Both the position numbers and the translations under genes were made by a program. DNA of 64,000 nucleotides, taken from positions 1 to 64,000 of the forward strand of contig JABDBE010000010.1 of the NCBI GenBank assembly GCA_013288805.1, read 5' to 3'. Each line of letters opens with the position of its first letter. Positions within the stretch are counted from its first letter, which is position 1. The DNA is from Acidobacteriota bacterium (GTDB lineage: Bacteria; Acidobacteriota; Terriglobia; Terriglobales; Acidobacteriaceae). Shown piece after piece: positions 16,725-27,187 of this stretch. Below the pieces are notes generated by a model. The model did not search any database and was not told where the DNA came from. It was given only the letters and a program-made list of their open reading frames with translations.

Positions 16725-16884
16725 TCCTTCACCTTCCTTGACTGGAGCGAGTTTTCGCCCGCTCGGCAGTTTGTTGGAGTAATGAGGCGAACCTCTAATT
16801 ATACGGCACGCGGGTGGTTGGGAACAGGAGTGAAGAACGGAATTTCAGGAACGAAAGTATCTGCCTAGGAAACATCGGATAGGC

Positions 16885-17841
16885 TTACTCCACACGCAGG
16901 AACTGCGCCATCTTGCGAAATTTATTATATCGTGATGCGACCAATTCCTGGGCGGACATTTTTGTCAGCTCGCTGAAATGTTTCTGTAGTGTCACATCCA
17001 ACAAAGCCGCAGCGGCTTCGTGATCGGCGTGCGCGCCTTCCTTGGGTTCGGGCACGATTCCGTCAATGCAGCCGAATTCGGCCAAATCCGAGGCAGTAAT
17101 GCGCAGCGCCTGCGCGGCAAGCTCCTTCTTCGAAGCATCGCGCCACATGATAGCGGCACAGGACTCAGGAGAAATCACCGAATAGATGGCATTCTCCATC
17201 ATCAGCACACGGTCCGCGACCGCGATCGCCAGCGCGCCGCCGCTGCCACCTTCCCCTGTGATCGTGGTAATAATTGGAACCTGCAGTCGCGCCATTTCCC
17301 GCAGATTGCGCGCGATGGCCTCGGCCTGGCCATGTTCTTCGGCGCTCAGCCCGGGATACGCGCCGACCGTATCCACGAAGGTGAAGACCGGACGCCTGAA
17401 TTTCTCAGCAATCTTCATCACGCGCAGGGCCTTGCGGTAGCCTTCAGGATTCGTCATACCCCAATTGCGATAAACATTCTGCTTGGTGTCCCGGCCCTTC
17501 TGGTGGCCCATCACAACAACTTCGTGTCCGTGGAAGCGAGCCATGCCACACACCATGGCGTGATCGTCGGCGAAACCGCGATCGCCGTGAATCTCGCTCC
17601 AATTGGTGAAGATCCGGTCCACGTATTCGAGCATGAGCGGGCGCAGCGGATTCCTCGCCAACTCCGCTTTTTGCCAGGCCGTGAAGTGTGCCGAGACCTG
17701 AGCTTGCAAATCCCGAATGCGGTCGTGGAGCTGCCCGATCTGAGCGCGAATGTCGTCATCCTGGCCCGGCAGCGCTTGCAACCGCTCCAGTTGCTGCTCG
17801 ATTTTCCCCAGCTCTTGCTGTGCCCTGAGTTGAGATTCCAT
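16885..17841 (-). CDS. accA: Acetyl-CoA carboxylase carboxyltransferase subunit alpha
   Basis: 318 aa from ATG 17841, the usual AccA length. N-terminal helices (ESQLRAQQELGKIEQQLERL) are followed by the carboxyltransferase fold with GDRGFADDHAMVCGMARFHG, GHQKGRDTKQNVYRNWGMTN, PVFTFVDTVGAYPG and TGEGGSGGALAIAVADRV, the CoA-binding and oxyanion regions. It transfers CO2 from biotin to acetyl-CoA for fatty-acid synthesis, with AccD (not in the window). The frame stays open upstream to 17991 but the added 50 residues are not AccA-like. AGGAAG lies directly before the ATG, a tight spacing. Confidence 0.93.
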   Translation of the reverse strand: MESQLRAQQELGKIEQQLERLQALPGQDDDIRAQIGQLHDRIRDLQAQVSAHFTAWQKAELARNPLRPLMLEYVDRIFTNWSEIHGDRGFADDHAMVCGMARFHGHEVVVMGHQKGRDTKQNVYRNWGMTNPEGYRKALRVMKIAEKFRRPVFTFVDTVGAYPGLSAEEHGQAEAIARNLREMARLQVPIITTITGEGGSGGALAIAVADRVLMMENAIYSVISPESCAAIMWRDASKKELAAQALRITASDLAEFGCIDGIVPEPKEGAHADHEAAAALLDVTLQKHFSELTKMSAQELVASRYNKFRKMAQFLRVE

Positions 17842-18042
17842 CTTCCTGCTATCGCCGTTCCGGGAGGCCCACCGGGCTTCCACCATCGAAAGAAGAAACT
17901 CCGTGCCCGCCACCACCAGCAGCGCGTTTGTAGCCGGAGCCGTCGCCGATTGCAAATCAGCACTCCTAGGAATAGGTCTCATCCGCCGCACGTCTCAGTC
18001 CATTTGTAGAAACATAGGTGGCTATGTCTCTACGAAAACGTT

Positions 18043-21000
18043 TTAATCAATGACCCTCACCGCGCCGCGGCCACACAATTCTTCCACCCGGGCCACAAAA
18101 TTGCGGTCTGGATGGACATTATAGCCCTCCGCCTCCATCACCACCATGAAATCGCCCTGGCGTTCCACGTCAAACAACACTTTCGCCTCCCCTTTGCGCT
18201 GGGCACAAAGAGCGTGCAGGTCATCGACCACGGACTCATTCGCCGTTTCCAATGGAATGCGAATGCGCAGCGAACGCGGCAATGGAACCTTGGCATCCTC
18301 GAGCGAGATGATGTCGTTCGCTGTGAGTTTCGGGTTCACGCCTTCTTCAATCCGCAAGCCGCCGCGCACCAGCACCGGAACTTCGAGTTTCACTTTCTCC
18401 TGCAGCTTCCGGTAAGCTTCCGGAAACACGATCATTTCCACCGAACCCGCCATATCCTCGAGCGCGCCTTGGGCGTAGAAGTCTCCTTTTTTCGACTTCA
18501 GAACGCGCAGGTTAGTAATGATGCCGGCGGTGCAGATGTTTTCGTCTTTCCCGGTGGACGCCTTGATGCCCGCGATGTCGGCGGTGCTCAAAGCGCGCAG
18601 ATCTTCCAACTTGTCTTTGTACTTCTCGAGTGGATGACCGGTGATGAAGAATCCAAGTATTTCTTTTTCCGCGGCCAACCGTGTGTGCTCGTCCCAGTCC
18701 GGCGTATCGGGTAACTTGTCATTATTGACTGGCGCTTCATCCTGTGCGAACACGCCGAACAAGCCGTGCTGGCCGGATTCCGCGTCGCGCTGCGTCTTCA
18801 GGGCCCGATCCATGGCCTTGTCCAGAACCGCCATCAATTGGCCGCGCCGGCCGAGTGAATCCATGGCGCCGCTCTTGATCAGAGACTCCAGAACGCGCTT
18901 GTTCAGCAGCCGCAGATCCACCTTCTCGCAGAACTCGTAAATTGAGTGATAACGCCCCAATTCTTTTCGCCCGGCCACGATCGATTGAATGGCGTTGTGG
19001 CCGACGTTCTTCACGGCGGCGAGACCAAACCGAATCGCACTGCCATGTGGCGTGAAGTTCGCATCGCTCACATTGATGTCTGGCGGTTCGACGGCAATTC
19101 CCATCTCGCGACATTCGTTGATGTATTTCACGACGTCATCGGTATTGCCTGTGACCGAGGTCAGCAGAGCAGCCATGAACTCGACCGAATAATGAGTTTT
19201 CAGATAGGCGGTGTGATAAGCCAACAACGCATAGGCCGCTGCATGCGCCTTGGGAAACCCGTATTCCGCAAACTTGGCCAGCAAGTCGAAAATCTTTTCG
19301 ATCTTTTTTGGCGGGTAACCTCGCTGCACCGCACCTTCGACAAAGCGCTCGCGCTGTTTCGCCATTTCCTCGGGCTTCTTCTTGCCCATGGCGCGCCGCA
19401 GCAAATCGGCCTCACCCAGTGAGTAGCCCGCCAACCGGTTGGCGATCTGCATTACCTGCTCCTGATAGACGATTACGCCCCAGGTCTCTTCGAGCATTTC
19501 TTTTAGTTCGGGCAGTTCGTACTCGATACTTTTGCGCCCATGTTTGCGATCAATAAAATGGTCGATCATGCCGCCCTGGATCGGGCCCGGACGGTAAAGT
19601 GCGTTAAGCGCGGTGAGGTCGTCGATCGAATTCGGCTGGTAGCGGCGCAATACGTCGCGCATACCATGCGATTCAAACTGGAAAATGCCGGACGTCAGCC
19701 CTTTGTGAAAAACGCTTTCATAAGTTTTATTATCCTCGAGCGGAATTTCATGCAGGGTAATCTTCTGGTTGCGCGTCTGCTCGATCAGTTTCACCGTGTC
19801 ATCGAGAATGGTAAGCGTGGTCAGCCCGAGGAAATCCATCTTCAACAGACCCATTTTCTCGATGGCGACCATGTCGAAGGCGGTGACGATTTCATCGTTC
19901 TTCGTTTTAAACAGCGGCACCAGGTCGGTAAGCGGCCTCGGAGAAATCACTACGCCAGCCGCATGAACGCCGGCGTTGCGCACCAGGCCTTCCAGTTTGC
20001 GCGCCGTATCCAGCAACTGGCGTACTTGCGGTTCACTCTCGTAAGCCTGTTGCAGCGCCGGAGAATCTTTAATCGCCTGTTCCAGCTTGATATTGAGCGT
20101 GGTCGGAACCATCTTGGCGATTCGATCCACGTCCGTGTACGGAATATCCATGGCACGGCCGACATCTTTAATCGCCGCCTTTGCCGCCATGGTTCCAAAA
20201 GTGATGATCTGCGCCACGTTTTCCCGGCCATATTTTCGGGTGACGTAATCAATCACCTCGTCGCGACGGTTCATGCAGAAATCGATGTCGATGTCAGGCA
20301 TCGAAATGCGCTCAGGATTAAGGAAGCGCTCAAAGAACAACTCGTGCTGCAGCGGATCAAGATCGGTGATGTTCATGGAATATGACACCAGCGACCCTGC
20401 CGCCGAGCCACGACCGGGCCCGACCGGGATATTGTTTTCCTTCGCGTAGCGGATGAAATCCCAGACAATCAGGAAATATCCCGAGAACTGCATCTGCTGA
20501 ATGATGGCGAGTTCCCGCGCCAGACGCTGCTCGTATTCCGCTGTGCTGTGCTTGACTCGTCCCTGCGCTTGCAGGTTTCGAAGCACTTCCAGCCGCCGCG
20601 CGAAGCCTTCCCGCGTCACGTGTTCGAAGTAACTGTCCAACGTATATCCCGCGGGCACATCGAAATGAGGGAAGGGATTGCTGACCTTTTCCAGTCGCGT
20701 GCTGCAGCGCTCGGCGATCGCCAGAGTGCGTGAAAGCACGTCGGGCGCGTCCTTGAAGACGCGAAACATTTCATCGTGGCTTTTGACATAAAAGTCCGTG
20801 CCCTGGAACTTCATCCGGTTAGTGTCCTGAATGGACTTGCCAGTCTGAATGCAAAGCATCACGTCTTGTGCGTGGGCATCGTCTTCACAGAGGTAATGGC
20901 TGTCATTGGTCGCCACCATCGGCAGACCGAGTTCCTTCTCCAATCGAAATAAGTTCGAATGGATGCGGTGTTCCATCTCCAATCCCTGATCCTGAATCTC

Positions 21001-21525
21001 CAGAAAGAAATTGTCCTTGCCGAAGATATCGCGGTAGAACACAGCCGCATCCCGCGCCGCTTCGTATTTGTCCTCCATCAACCGTTCGGCAACTTCTCCC
21101 TTAAGGCAGCCTGACAGTCCGATCAATCCCTTGGAGTGCTCGGCCAGAAACTTCTTGCTCACGCGCGGCTTGTAATAGAATCCGTGCAGCGAAGCTTCCG
21201 AAGTGATCTTCACCAGGTTGCGATAGCCTTCCTCGTTCTCCGCCAGCACCAGCAGGTGGTTATAAGTGTCGCCGTCGGGCGGAGTCCGCTCGATGTTGTG
21301 ATCGTCCTTCTTGCAGACATAAAGCTCGCAGCCAATGATGGGCTTGATGCCCGCTTGCTTGGCCGCATTCACAAAATGCACGGCGCCGAAAATATTGCCG
21401 TGATCGGTCATGGCAACCGCAGGCATGCCTAGCTCTTTCGCGCGCTCGCAGAGCTTGTCTACGTCGCAGGCGCCGTCGAGCATCGAATAGTCAGTATGGA
21501 GATGAAGATGAACGAATTGGGACAT
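18043..21525 (-). CDS. dnaE: DNA polymerase III alpha subunit
   Basis: 1160 aa, standard DnaE length. The PHP domain comes first (HLHTDYSMLDGA, AMTDHGN), then the polymerase palm with the catalytic PDIDIDF at about 408-414, fingers (VGPGRGSAAGSLVSY), tandem helix-hairpin-helix (YGFPKAHAAAYALLAYHTAY region) and a C-terminal OB fold at about 1000-1075 (AGIITNLRVLKSKKGDFYAQ). It is the replicative polymerase subunit. No intein or frameshift is seen. The 3' end is 51 bp upstream of the accA leader, on the same strand. Confidence 0.96.
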   Translation of the reverse strand: MSQFVHLHLHTDYSMLDGACDVDKLCERAKELGMPAVAMTDHGNIFGAVHFVNAAKQAGIKPIIGCELYVCKKDDHNIERTPPDGDTYNHLLVLAENEEGYRNLVKITSEASLHGFYYKPRVSKKFLAEHSKGLIGLSGCLKGEVAERLMEDKYEAARDAAVFYRDIFGKDNFFLEIQDQGLEMEHRIHSNLFRLEKELGLPMVATNDSHYLCEDDAHAQDVMLCIQTGKSIQDTNRMKFQGTDFYVKSHDEMFRVFKDAPDVLSRTLAIAERCSTRLEKVSNPFPHFDVPAGYTLDSYFEHVTREGFARRLEVLRNLQAQGRVKHSTAEYEQRLARELAIIQQMQFSGYFLIVWDFIRYAKENNIPVGPGRGSAAGSLVSYSMNITDLDPLQHELFFERFLNPERISMPDIDIDFCMNRRDEVIDYVTRKYGRENVAQIITFGTMAAKAAIKDVGRAMDIPYTDVDRIAKMVPTTLNIKLEQAIKDSPALQQAYESEPQVRQLLDTARKLEGLVRNAGVHAAGVVISPRPLTDLVPLFKTKNDEIVTAFDMVAIEKMGLLKMDFLGLTTLTILDDTVKLIEQTRNQKITLHEIPLEDNKTYESVFHKGLTSGIFQFESHGMRDVLRRYQPNSIDDLTALNALYRPGPIQGGMIDHFIDRKHGRKSIEYELPELKEMLEETWGVIVYQEQVMQIANRLAGYSLGEADLLRRAMGKKKPEEMAKQRERFVEGAVQRGYPPKKIEKIFDLLAKFAEYGFPKAHAAAYALLAYHTAYLKTHYSVEFMAALLTSVTGNTDDVVKYINECREMGIAVEPPDINVSDANFTPHGSAIRFGLAAVKNVGHNAIQSIVAGRKELGRYHSIYEFCEKVDLRLLNKRVLESLIKSGAMDSLGRRGQLMAVLDKAMDRALKTQRDAESGQHGLFGVFAQDEAPVNNDKLPDTPDWDEHTRLAAEKEILGFFITGHPLEKYKDKLEDLRALSTADIAGIKASTGKDENICTAGIITNLRVLKSKKGDFYAQGALEDMAGSVEMIVFPEAYRKLQEKVKLEVPVLVRGGLRIEEGVNPKLTANDIISLEDAKVPLPRSLRIRIPLETANESVVDDLHALCAQRKGEAKVLFDVERQGDFMVVMEAEGYNVHPDRNFVARVEELCGRGAVRVID

Positions 21526-21637
21526 GGGGCTCTTATCGATTGTACTTGGGGGTCATTCTAACGGGGAAACTCGCGCTGCTACCGAGCAAGTTATCCACAG
21601 ACTGTGCGGAGGCGCAACTCGCTACGTCTCTATCCGA

Positions 21638-22333
21638 TCATTCGGGTAACTGGAAGTCCACGCCGCGATCTTCGTTGGCCTTCTGCGTGGCCGGGATATC
21701 AAGCTGGGCGATCGGAATTTTCCTCGCCTTCTCTGCATTCAATATCCAAAATGTCTGGCCAACAATGGCGTAGTTCTGGACTTCCTCGGTGTGCTTGTCG
21801 CGGAAAACCAACTCTGTCGGAGGTACTACGGTCTTCTGCGCGGATGCATTCGATGACTTTGATTCCCGCGCCTCGCGCTCCTCACGCAAGCGATCGACCT
21901 CAGATTCCAGGCGATCAATCGCCGCCTGCTGCCGGTCGTTCTCGGCGTAAGCGTTCGAATAATCGTAGACCGGATAGTTCTGATAAGAATCCGAGGAGTA
22001 AGAATCGTCCCCATAATCCCAGCCGTAATATGGATACCCGTAATACCAGCCGTACGGCCACCCTCGCCCGTAGCGACCACGACGGTATCCGAAGCCCGGA
22101 CGACCGAAGCCCGGGTGACCAAAGCTGCCGATCACCAAGTTGACATTGCCGCGTTGAACGCCGGGAAAGCCGCGGGCGCCCATCGCTGGACCGCGAGCAC
22201 CAACCATGGCGTGTCCGCCGGAAAACCCGGCACGTCCCGCGAAGCCTCCCGAGGCTCCGCCGCGACGTTGTCCCCACGCGGGGAGCGTGAGGAAAACCGC
22301 GCCCAAGGCCGCAACTGCTAGCCAGCGCCACAT
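21638..22333 (-). CDS. Exported Gly/Tyr-rich protein with C-terminal coiled coil
   Basis: 231 aa. A signal peptide (WLAVAALGAVFLTLPAWGQ) is followed by a Gly/Arg/Tyr-rich low-complexity region at about 22-120 (RRGGASGGFAGRAGFSGG, RGWPYGWYYGYPYYGW), then a short charged coiled coil (RQQAAIDRLESEVDRLREER) and a small C-terminal domain (TELVFRDKHTEEVQNYAIVG). This layout is common in exported unknowns of Acidobacteriota. It is possibly co-transcribed with dnaE, 110 bp downstream. Function unknown. Confidence 0.8.
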   Translation of the reverse strand: MWRWLAVAALGAVFLTLPAWGQRRGGASGGFAGRAGFSGGHAMVGARGPAMGARGFPGVQRGNVNLVIGSFGHPGFGRPGFGYRRGRYGRGWPYGWYYGYPYYGWDYGDDSYSSDSYQNYPVYDYSNAYAENDRQQAAIDRLESEVDRLREEREARESKSSNASAQKTVVPPTELVFRDKHTEEVQNYAIVGQTFWILNAEKARKIPIAQLDIPATQKANEDRGVDFQLPE

Positions 22334-22440
22334 ACGAATATTATAGCGCTGGGCGCAAGCGTTGGTAAGCCAGAACCTGCGGAATGGGATGACTTATCGG
22401 GTAGACCTCGTAGAATCTGGCAAGAACTTCATCGAAATAG

Positions 22441-23517
<1,077 letters not shown>

Positions 23518-23603
23518 AAGGAAAATCAAGGTACAAAGCCCAGGCCTATTCCGCTGCAAATGCGAAATCACCACTGGCCTCGACCGGGTGACAGGAGCCG
23601 AAC

Positions 23604-24095
23604 ATGAAGAAACTGTTTTCGCTAGGCATTGCGTCTTTGTTTGTCGCGATGGCTGCGATGACGCTGTCCAGCGGCCAGAATCGCACTGGAACAGATCGCG
23701 GTGAAAATGACGGCATTCGCGACCGGTTTGTGGGAGCGTGGCGGCTGGCTTCTCTCGAACAGGAAAGCCCGGACGGGAAGATTCACAAGTCCGACTCCAC
23801 AGGGCTGCTTGTCTTCACCCGCGACGGCCACATGTCGGTCCAGGTCATGGATCGCAACCCGCAGCCACAAACCCCGGCTGGGCCTGAGCAGTATTCGCAA
23901 GGTGGATACGAGGCCTCGTTTGGCACGTACCAGATCAACGACGCTCAAACATTTACGTATCACGTCGCGGGCGCACTGGTGCGGACGCTTATCGGTAAAG
24001 ATCTGCCGCGCGCATTCGAGTTATCGGGCAAACAGCTGATCGTGAGGTCGACTCGCCCGGATGAACACTGGAGAGTTATCTGGGAGCGTTTCTAG
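23604..24095 (+). CDS. Exported lipocalin-like domain protein
   Basis: 163 aa. A signal peptide is at 1-24 (KKLFSLGIASLFVAMAAMTL). The mature part starts with the lipocalin-like signature FVGAWRLASLEQESPDGK and continues as a beta barrel (TGLLVFTRDGHMSVQVMDRN, ASFGTYQINDAQTFTYHV). This is the Lipocalin_5 pattern, with G-x-W at the barrel start. Ligand unknown. GACAGGAG precedes the ATG. Lies 86 bp after the aldo/keto reductase gene. Confidence 0.82.
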   Translation: MKKLFSLGIASLFVAMAAMTLSSGQNRTGTDRGENDGIRDRFVGAWRLASLEQESPDGKIHKSDSTGLLVFTRDGHMSVQVMDRNPQPQTPAGPEQYSQGGYEASFGTYQINDAQTFTYHVAGALVRTLIGKDLPRAFELSGKQLIVRSTRPDEHWRVIWERF

Positions 24096-24162
24096 AACGC
24101 CTCGGCACGATGTTAGCATAAAAAGTTGCCCCGTCTCGCATCAACGAACGGACGCTGGCTAT

Positions 24163-24660
24163 ATGTCTTACGCACCGGATCAAAAGCTCCTTGAGGTTCT
24201 GCTGGACTCTTGGGAACGCAACAACACCATCTTGCTCAACCTTCTCCGCGCCCTCCCAGAGCGCGGCCTGGAGGCCAGAGCAATGGAAGGCAGTCCCTCC
24301 GTCGCAGAGCTGTTTACACACATCCATTATGTTCGACTTGCGTTCGTGTTCGAGGACGCACCCGAGTTCGCCATAGAACTGCCCACGGAAGAGTGGGTGG
24401 CCGAGAGCGATCCTGATCGCATTGCGCAGATGCTGAACGACAGCGCCAGGGCGGTACGGGACGCGGTCAAGAGCAGACTGGAGACAGGCCGGGATATGAA
24501 CCTTCACTACGACCACCCGATCCTTCTGCTGCAGCACATGCTCTGGCACGAGGGCTACCATCACGGTCAAATTAAGCTAGCTCTCAAACTGGCGGGTCGC
24601 TCGATAACCGACGAGGAAGCCGGGCCGATTACGTGGGGCGTCTGGATGCGCAAGAAGTGA
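24163..24660 (+). CDS. DinB-like four-helix metal-binding protein
   Basis: 165 aa from ATG 24163; the frame runs 102 bp further upstream but that part overlaps the previous gene and is not family-like. The three metal ligands of the DinB/YfiT fold are visible as H53 (ELFTHIHYVR), H129 and H133 (LWHEGYHHGQIKLAL). Family members are bacillithiol/mycothiol-type transferases or unknown hydrolases. No thiol substrate can be assigned here. Confidence 0.82.
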   Translation: MSYAPDQKLLEVLLDSWERNNTILLNLLRALPERGLEARAMEGSPSVAELFTHIHYVRLAFVFEDAPEFAIELPTEEWVAESDPDRIAQMLNDSARAVRDAVKSRLETGRDMNLHYDHPILLLQHMLWHEGYHHGQIKLALKLAGRSITDEEAGPITWGVWMRKK

Positions 24661-24689
24661 GCCCCGAACACGAGAGCGAGGAGTGACGC

Positions 24690-25052
24690 ATGGCGAAGAA
24701 GAATGACTCCCTAAAAGACCACCTGTCCCGATATCGCGAAATTAAGATCAGCGTCACCGGCAGAAAGTCAGGACGCACCATCTCAATCCCAGTCTGGTTC
24801 GTATTCGAGGACGACAAGCTTTACCTCTTGCCAGTGCAGGGCTCGGACACGCAGTGGTACAAGAACGTGCTCAAGAACCCAGCTATTCACATCAAGGCAG
24901 GAAGTGCAGAGTCTGAATTAAAGGCCATTGCCGTCACTGACGCCAAACAGGTGTCGTCCGTAGTCGAGAAATTCCGTGCCAAGTACGGGGCCAGCGACGT
25001 CAAGAAGTACTATTCAAAATTCGACGTCGCCGTAACGGCTCAGGTGAAATGA
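24690..25052 (+). CDS. Split-barrel nitroreductase/DUF385-like protein
   Basis: 120 aa. ATG follows GAGGAG with good spacing. The segment [20 protein letters not shown] is typical of the deazaflavin-dependent nitroreductase/PNPOx-like split barrel, where the basic G-R-K-S-G-R stretch contacts the cofactor. The C-terminal half ([18 protein letters not shown]) is helical. Whether it binds F420, FMN or heme is undecided. It is 29 bp after the DinB-like gene, so co-transcription is likely. Confidence 0.75.
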   Translation: MAKKNDSLKDHLSRYREIKISVTGRKSGRTISIPVWFVFEDDKLYLLPVQGSDTQWYKNVLKNPAIHIKAGSAESELKAIAVTDAKQVSSVVEKFRAKYGASDVKKYYSKFDVAVTAQVK

Positions 25053-25089
25053 CCGCCGCCCTTACTGCAAGAGAGGTACTCTCAAAACC

Positions 25090-26049
25090 ATGAAGACCCA
25101 CGGCAAAGTATTGCCTTTACGACGGCCCGCGGATGAAGCGGTCGCGAGCGAACCAGACCTGGCCAAGCTCGCACGCTTGATTTCAGCCTATGCCCCGCAC
25201 GACGGTAGTTTCGAGCTGCCCATTCCTGGCGTCCACGCCAGTCGCTTTTCACGAATCAACACGGAGTGCGTGCATGCCGTCAGTTTGCCCTCGTTATGCA
25301 TCGTCGCACAGGGAGCGAAGACCGTCATCGTGGGGCGGGAAGTCTATGAATACGACGCGTCGCGTATGATCGTGTTCTCCGTCGCGTTGCCCGTGGCTGC
25401 CCAGGTCACGCAAGCGAGCTATTCCGCGCCCTATCTTTCTCTCAAGCTGGATCTCGATCCCCACAAGATTGCCGGGTTGGTCTTGAAGGTCTTTCCCCAC
25501 GGTCTGCCTCCCGCTCACGAGAGGAGCGCCGTTTACGTCACTCCGGCGGACGCGAGCACGGTTAACGCTGCGACGAGATTAATGGAGTGCCTCGCACAAA
25601 CTGGGGATGCTGAACTGCTCGCTCCGCTTGTGATCGATGAGATTTTGATCCGGCTACTACGCAGCCCGATTGGCGTGCGCATCGCTCAAATGGGTTTTGC
25701 AGAATCCAGCGTGCACCGGATTGCGAAGGCTATTTCCTGGCTACGCGAGAACTTCTCGCAACCCATGAAAGTCGAAGACTTGGCTGGGCTGGTGCACATG
25801 AGTGTTTCCTCTTTTCACGAGCACTTCAAGTCCGTCACTTCGATGAGTCCGCTGCACTATCAAAAGGTGCTGCGGCTTCAGGAGGCAAGGCGTCTCATGT
25901 TGTCGACAATGACGGACGCGAGTACTGCAAGTCAACGCGTGGGCTATCTCAGCGCTTCGCAGTTCAGTCGGGAATACAGCCGCTTCTTCGGGAATGCTCC
26001 AAGCAAGGATATCTCCAGGTTGCGTCAAGAGACTCGAGCTTGGGCCTGA
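25090..26049 (+). CDS. AraC family transcriptional regulator
   Basis: 319 aa. The N-terminal AraC_N cupin-like domain is at about 25-190 ([36 protein letters not shown]). Two C-terminal helix-turn-helix motifs lie at about 215-312 ([37 protein letters not shown]). The subtype with AraC_N commonly regulates an adjacent aldo/keto reductase, so the likely targets are the genes from 22525. It is the last gene of the same-strand cluster, 37 bp after the previous gene. Confidence 0.93.
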   Translation: MKTHGKVLPLRRPADEAVASEPDLAKLARLISAYAPHDGSFELPIPGVHASRFSRINTECVHAVSLPSLCIVAQGAKTVIVGREVYEYDASRMIVFSVALPVAAQVTQASYSAPYLSLKLDLDPHKIAGLVLKVFPHGLPPAHERSAVYVTPADASTVNAATRLMECLAQTGDAELLAPLVIDEILIRLLRSPIGVRIAQMGFAESSVHRIAKAISWLRENFSQPMKVEDLAGLVHMSVSSFHEHFKSVTSMSPLHYQKVLRLQEARRLMLSTMTDASTASQRVGYLSASQFSREYSRFFGNAPSKDISRLRQETRAWA

Positions 26050-26107
26050 CCGATGGGAGTTACTGGGGAAGCAGCCGGTTCATCGTCCGCGTCAAGTTGC
26101 AGGACCT

Positions 26108-27121
26108 CTAATTCTGATCACCGCCGCCGTGCTTCTGCCGGCAAAGCTTGCAATAAGTCGGCGGCTGAGAGTTGTCCACTCGATGTTGCACCGGCTTCAC
26201 CGTGCGCAGGTACGCAAACATCGCTTTCAGATCGTCATCGGTGAGATTCTTGAACGCTCCGAAGGGCATGATCGAGTTCAGCTTTCTCGCCTTCACGTAG
26301 CCGGTGCGCATCATTTCGATGAAAAGCGCTTCATCGTAGTAGCTGATGCCTGACGCATCGGGCGTGATGTTGGCGGTGCTGACTTCGCCCCAGGGACCTC
26401 GCATCAACAATCCTCCCGCGTACGCGAAGCCAGCGACCGGTTGGCCGCGTTCTTGCGGCGTGTGACAATCTCGGCAACCTCCTAGGGTCACCAAGTATTG
26501 GCCATATTTCAGGCGGTCGGACGGATCTGGACTGGACACTGGCGCGTCAAGCGGTTCCGGTACGCTGCGAATCAGATACTTCACCGGAAAGATGATTTCC
26601 GTATTTGCCAAATCACTATGGGCGGGAGGCAATGAGCGCAGATAGACGATAATCGACGCGACGTCCTCGTCTGACATGTTTCGGAAATCCTGGTAAGGCA
26701 TCATCGGAAAAAGAGCGCGACCATCATGCCCGATTCCTTCCCGAATCGCTCGAGCGAATTGATCGTCGGTCCACGTACCCGCGCCGGTTTGCGGGTCAGG
26801 CGTCAGGTTCGGTGCGACCACGCGCCCCGGTAGGTCGGGCATATTGAACCACTGCCCGCCGCCTTCGGTGCCGGGAATTATTGGCGCGCCATGCGTATTC
26901 CAGTCATGCTGCGAATGGCATTCTCTGCACCCGCTTAATCCGATCGCGAGATATCGACCTCGCTCCAGGCGCTGCGGCGTCGCTTCGAATTGTCGTGAGG
27001 TCAGAGGACGCGCCTTCGGACCAATAAACGGACGCCATCCGATGGTGAGACTGATAACTGCAATCAGAAGAATCGCGCCCGCGAGCGCCGAGTACAGAAG
27101 AATTTTCCCGAGCCTTTTCAT
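26108..27121 (-). CDS. Membrane-anchored di-heme cytochrome c
   Basis: 337 aa from ATG 27121, placed just before the N-terminal anchor (about 5-27: GKILLYSALAGAILLIAVIS). Two heme c sites are clear: C65-x-x-C68-H69 (CRECH) and C216-x-x-C219-H220 (CRDCH), each with a downstream Met-rich stretch for the sixth ligand (FPMMPYQDFRNM; NSIMPFGAFKNL). The C terminus holds a third Cys pair, CKLCRQKH (C324, C327, H331), spaced CX2CX3H and so not a standard heme site. It resembles cytochrome subunits of periplasmic dehydrogenases; no dehydrogenase is adjacent. Confidence 0.9.
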   Translation of the reverse strand: MKRLGKILLYSALAGAILLIAVISLTIGWRPFIGPKARPLTSRQFEATPQRLERGRYLAIGLSGCRECHSQHDWNTHGAPIIPGTEGGGQWFNMPDLPGRVVAPNLTPDPQTGAGTWTDDQFARAIREGIGHDGRALFPMMPYQDFRNMSDEDVASIIVYLRSLPPAHSDLANTEIIFPVKYLIRSVPEPLDAPVSSPDPSDRLKYGQYLVTLGGCRDCHTPQERGQPVAGFAYAGGLLMRGPWGEVSTANITPDASGISYYDEALFIEMMRTGYVKARKLNSIMPFGAFKNLTDDDLKAMFAYLRTVKPVQHRVDNSQPPTYCKLCRQKHGGGDQN

Positions 27122-27187
27122 TTGCGTGCCCCGCACAGGATCCCGTTGCAGTGCACGCATCGAAAACGTCGCGCACGTGGACCTTGG

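Noticed and set aside
17020-18009. Long open frame on the plus strand opposite accA
   Set aside because: Antisense shadow of accA with His/Arg-rich, non-protein-like composition; such frames are common opposite GC-rich genes.
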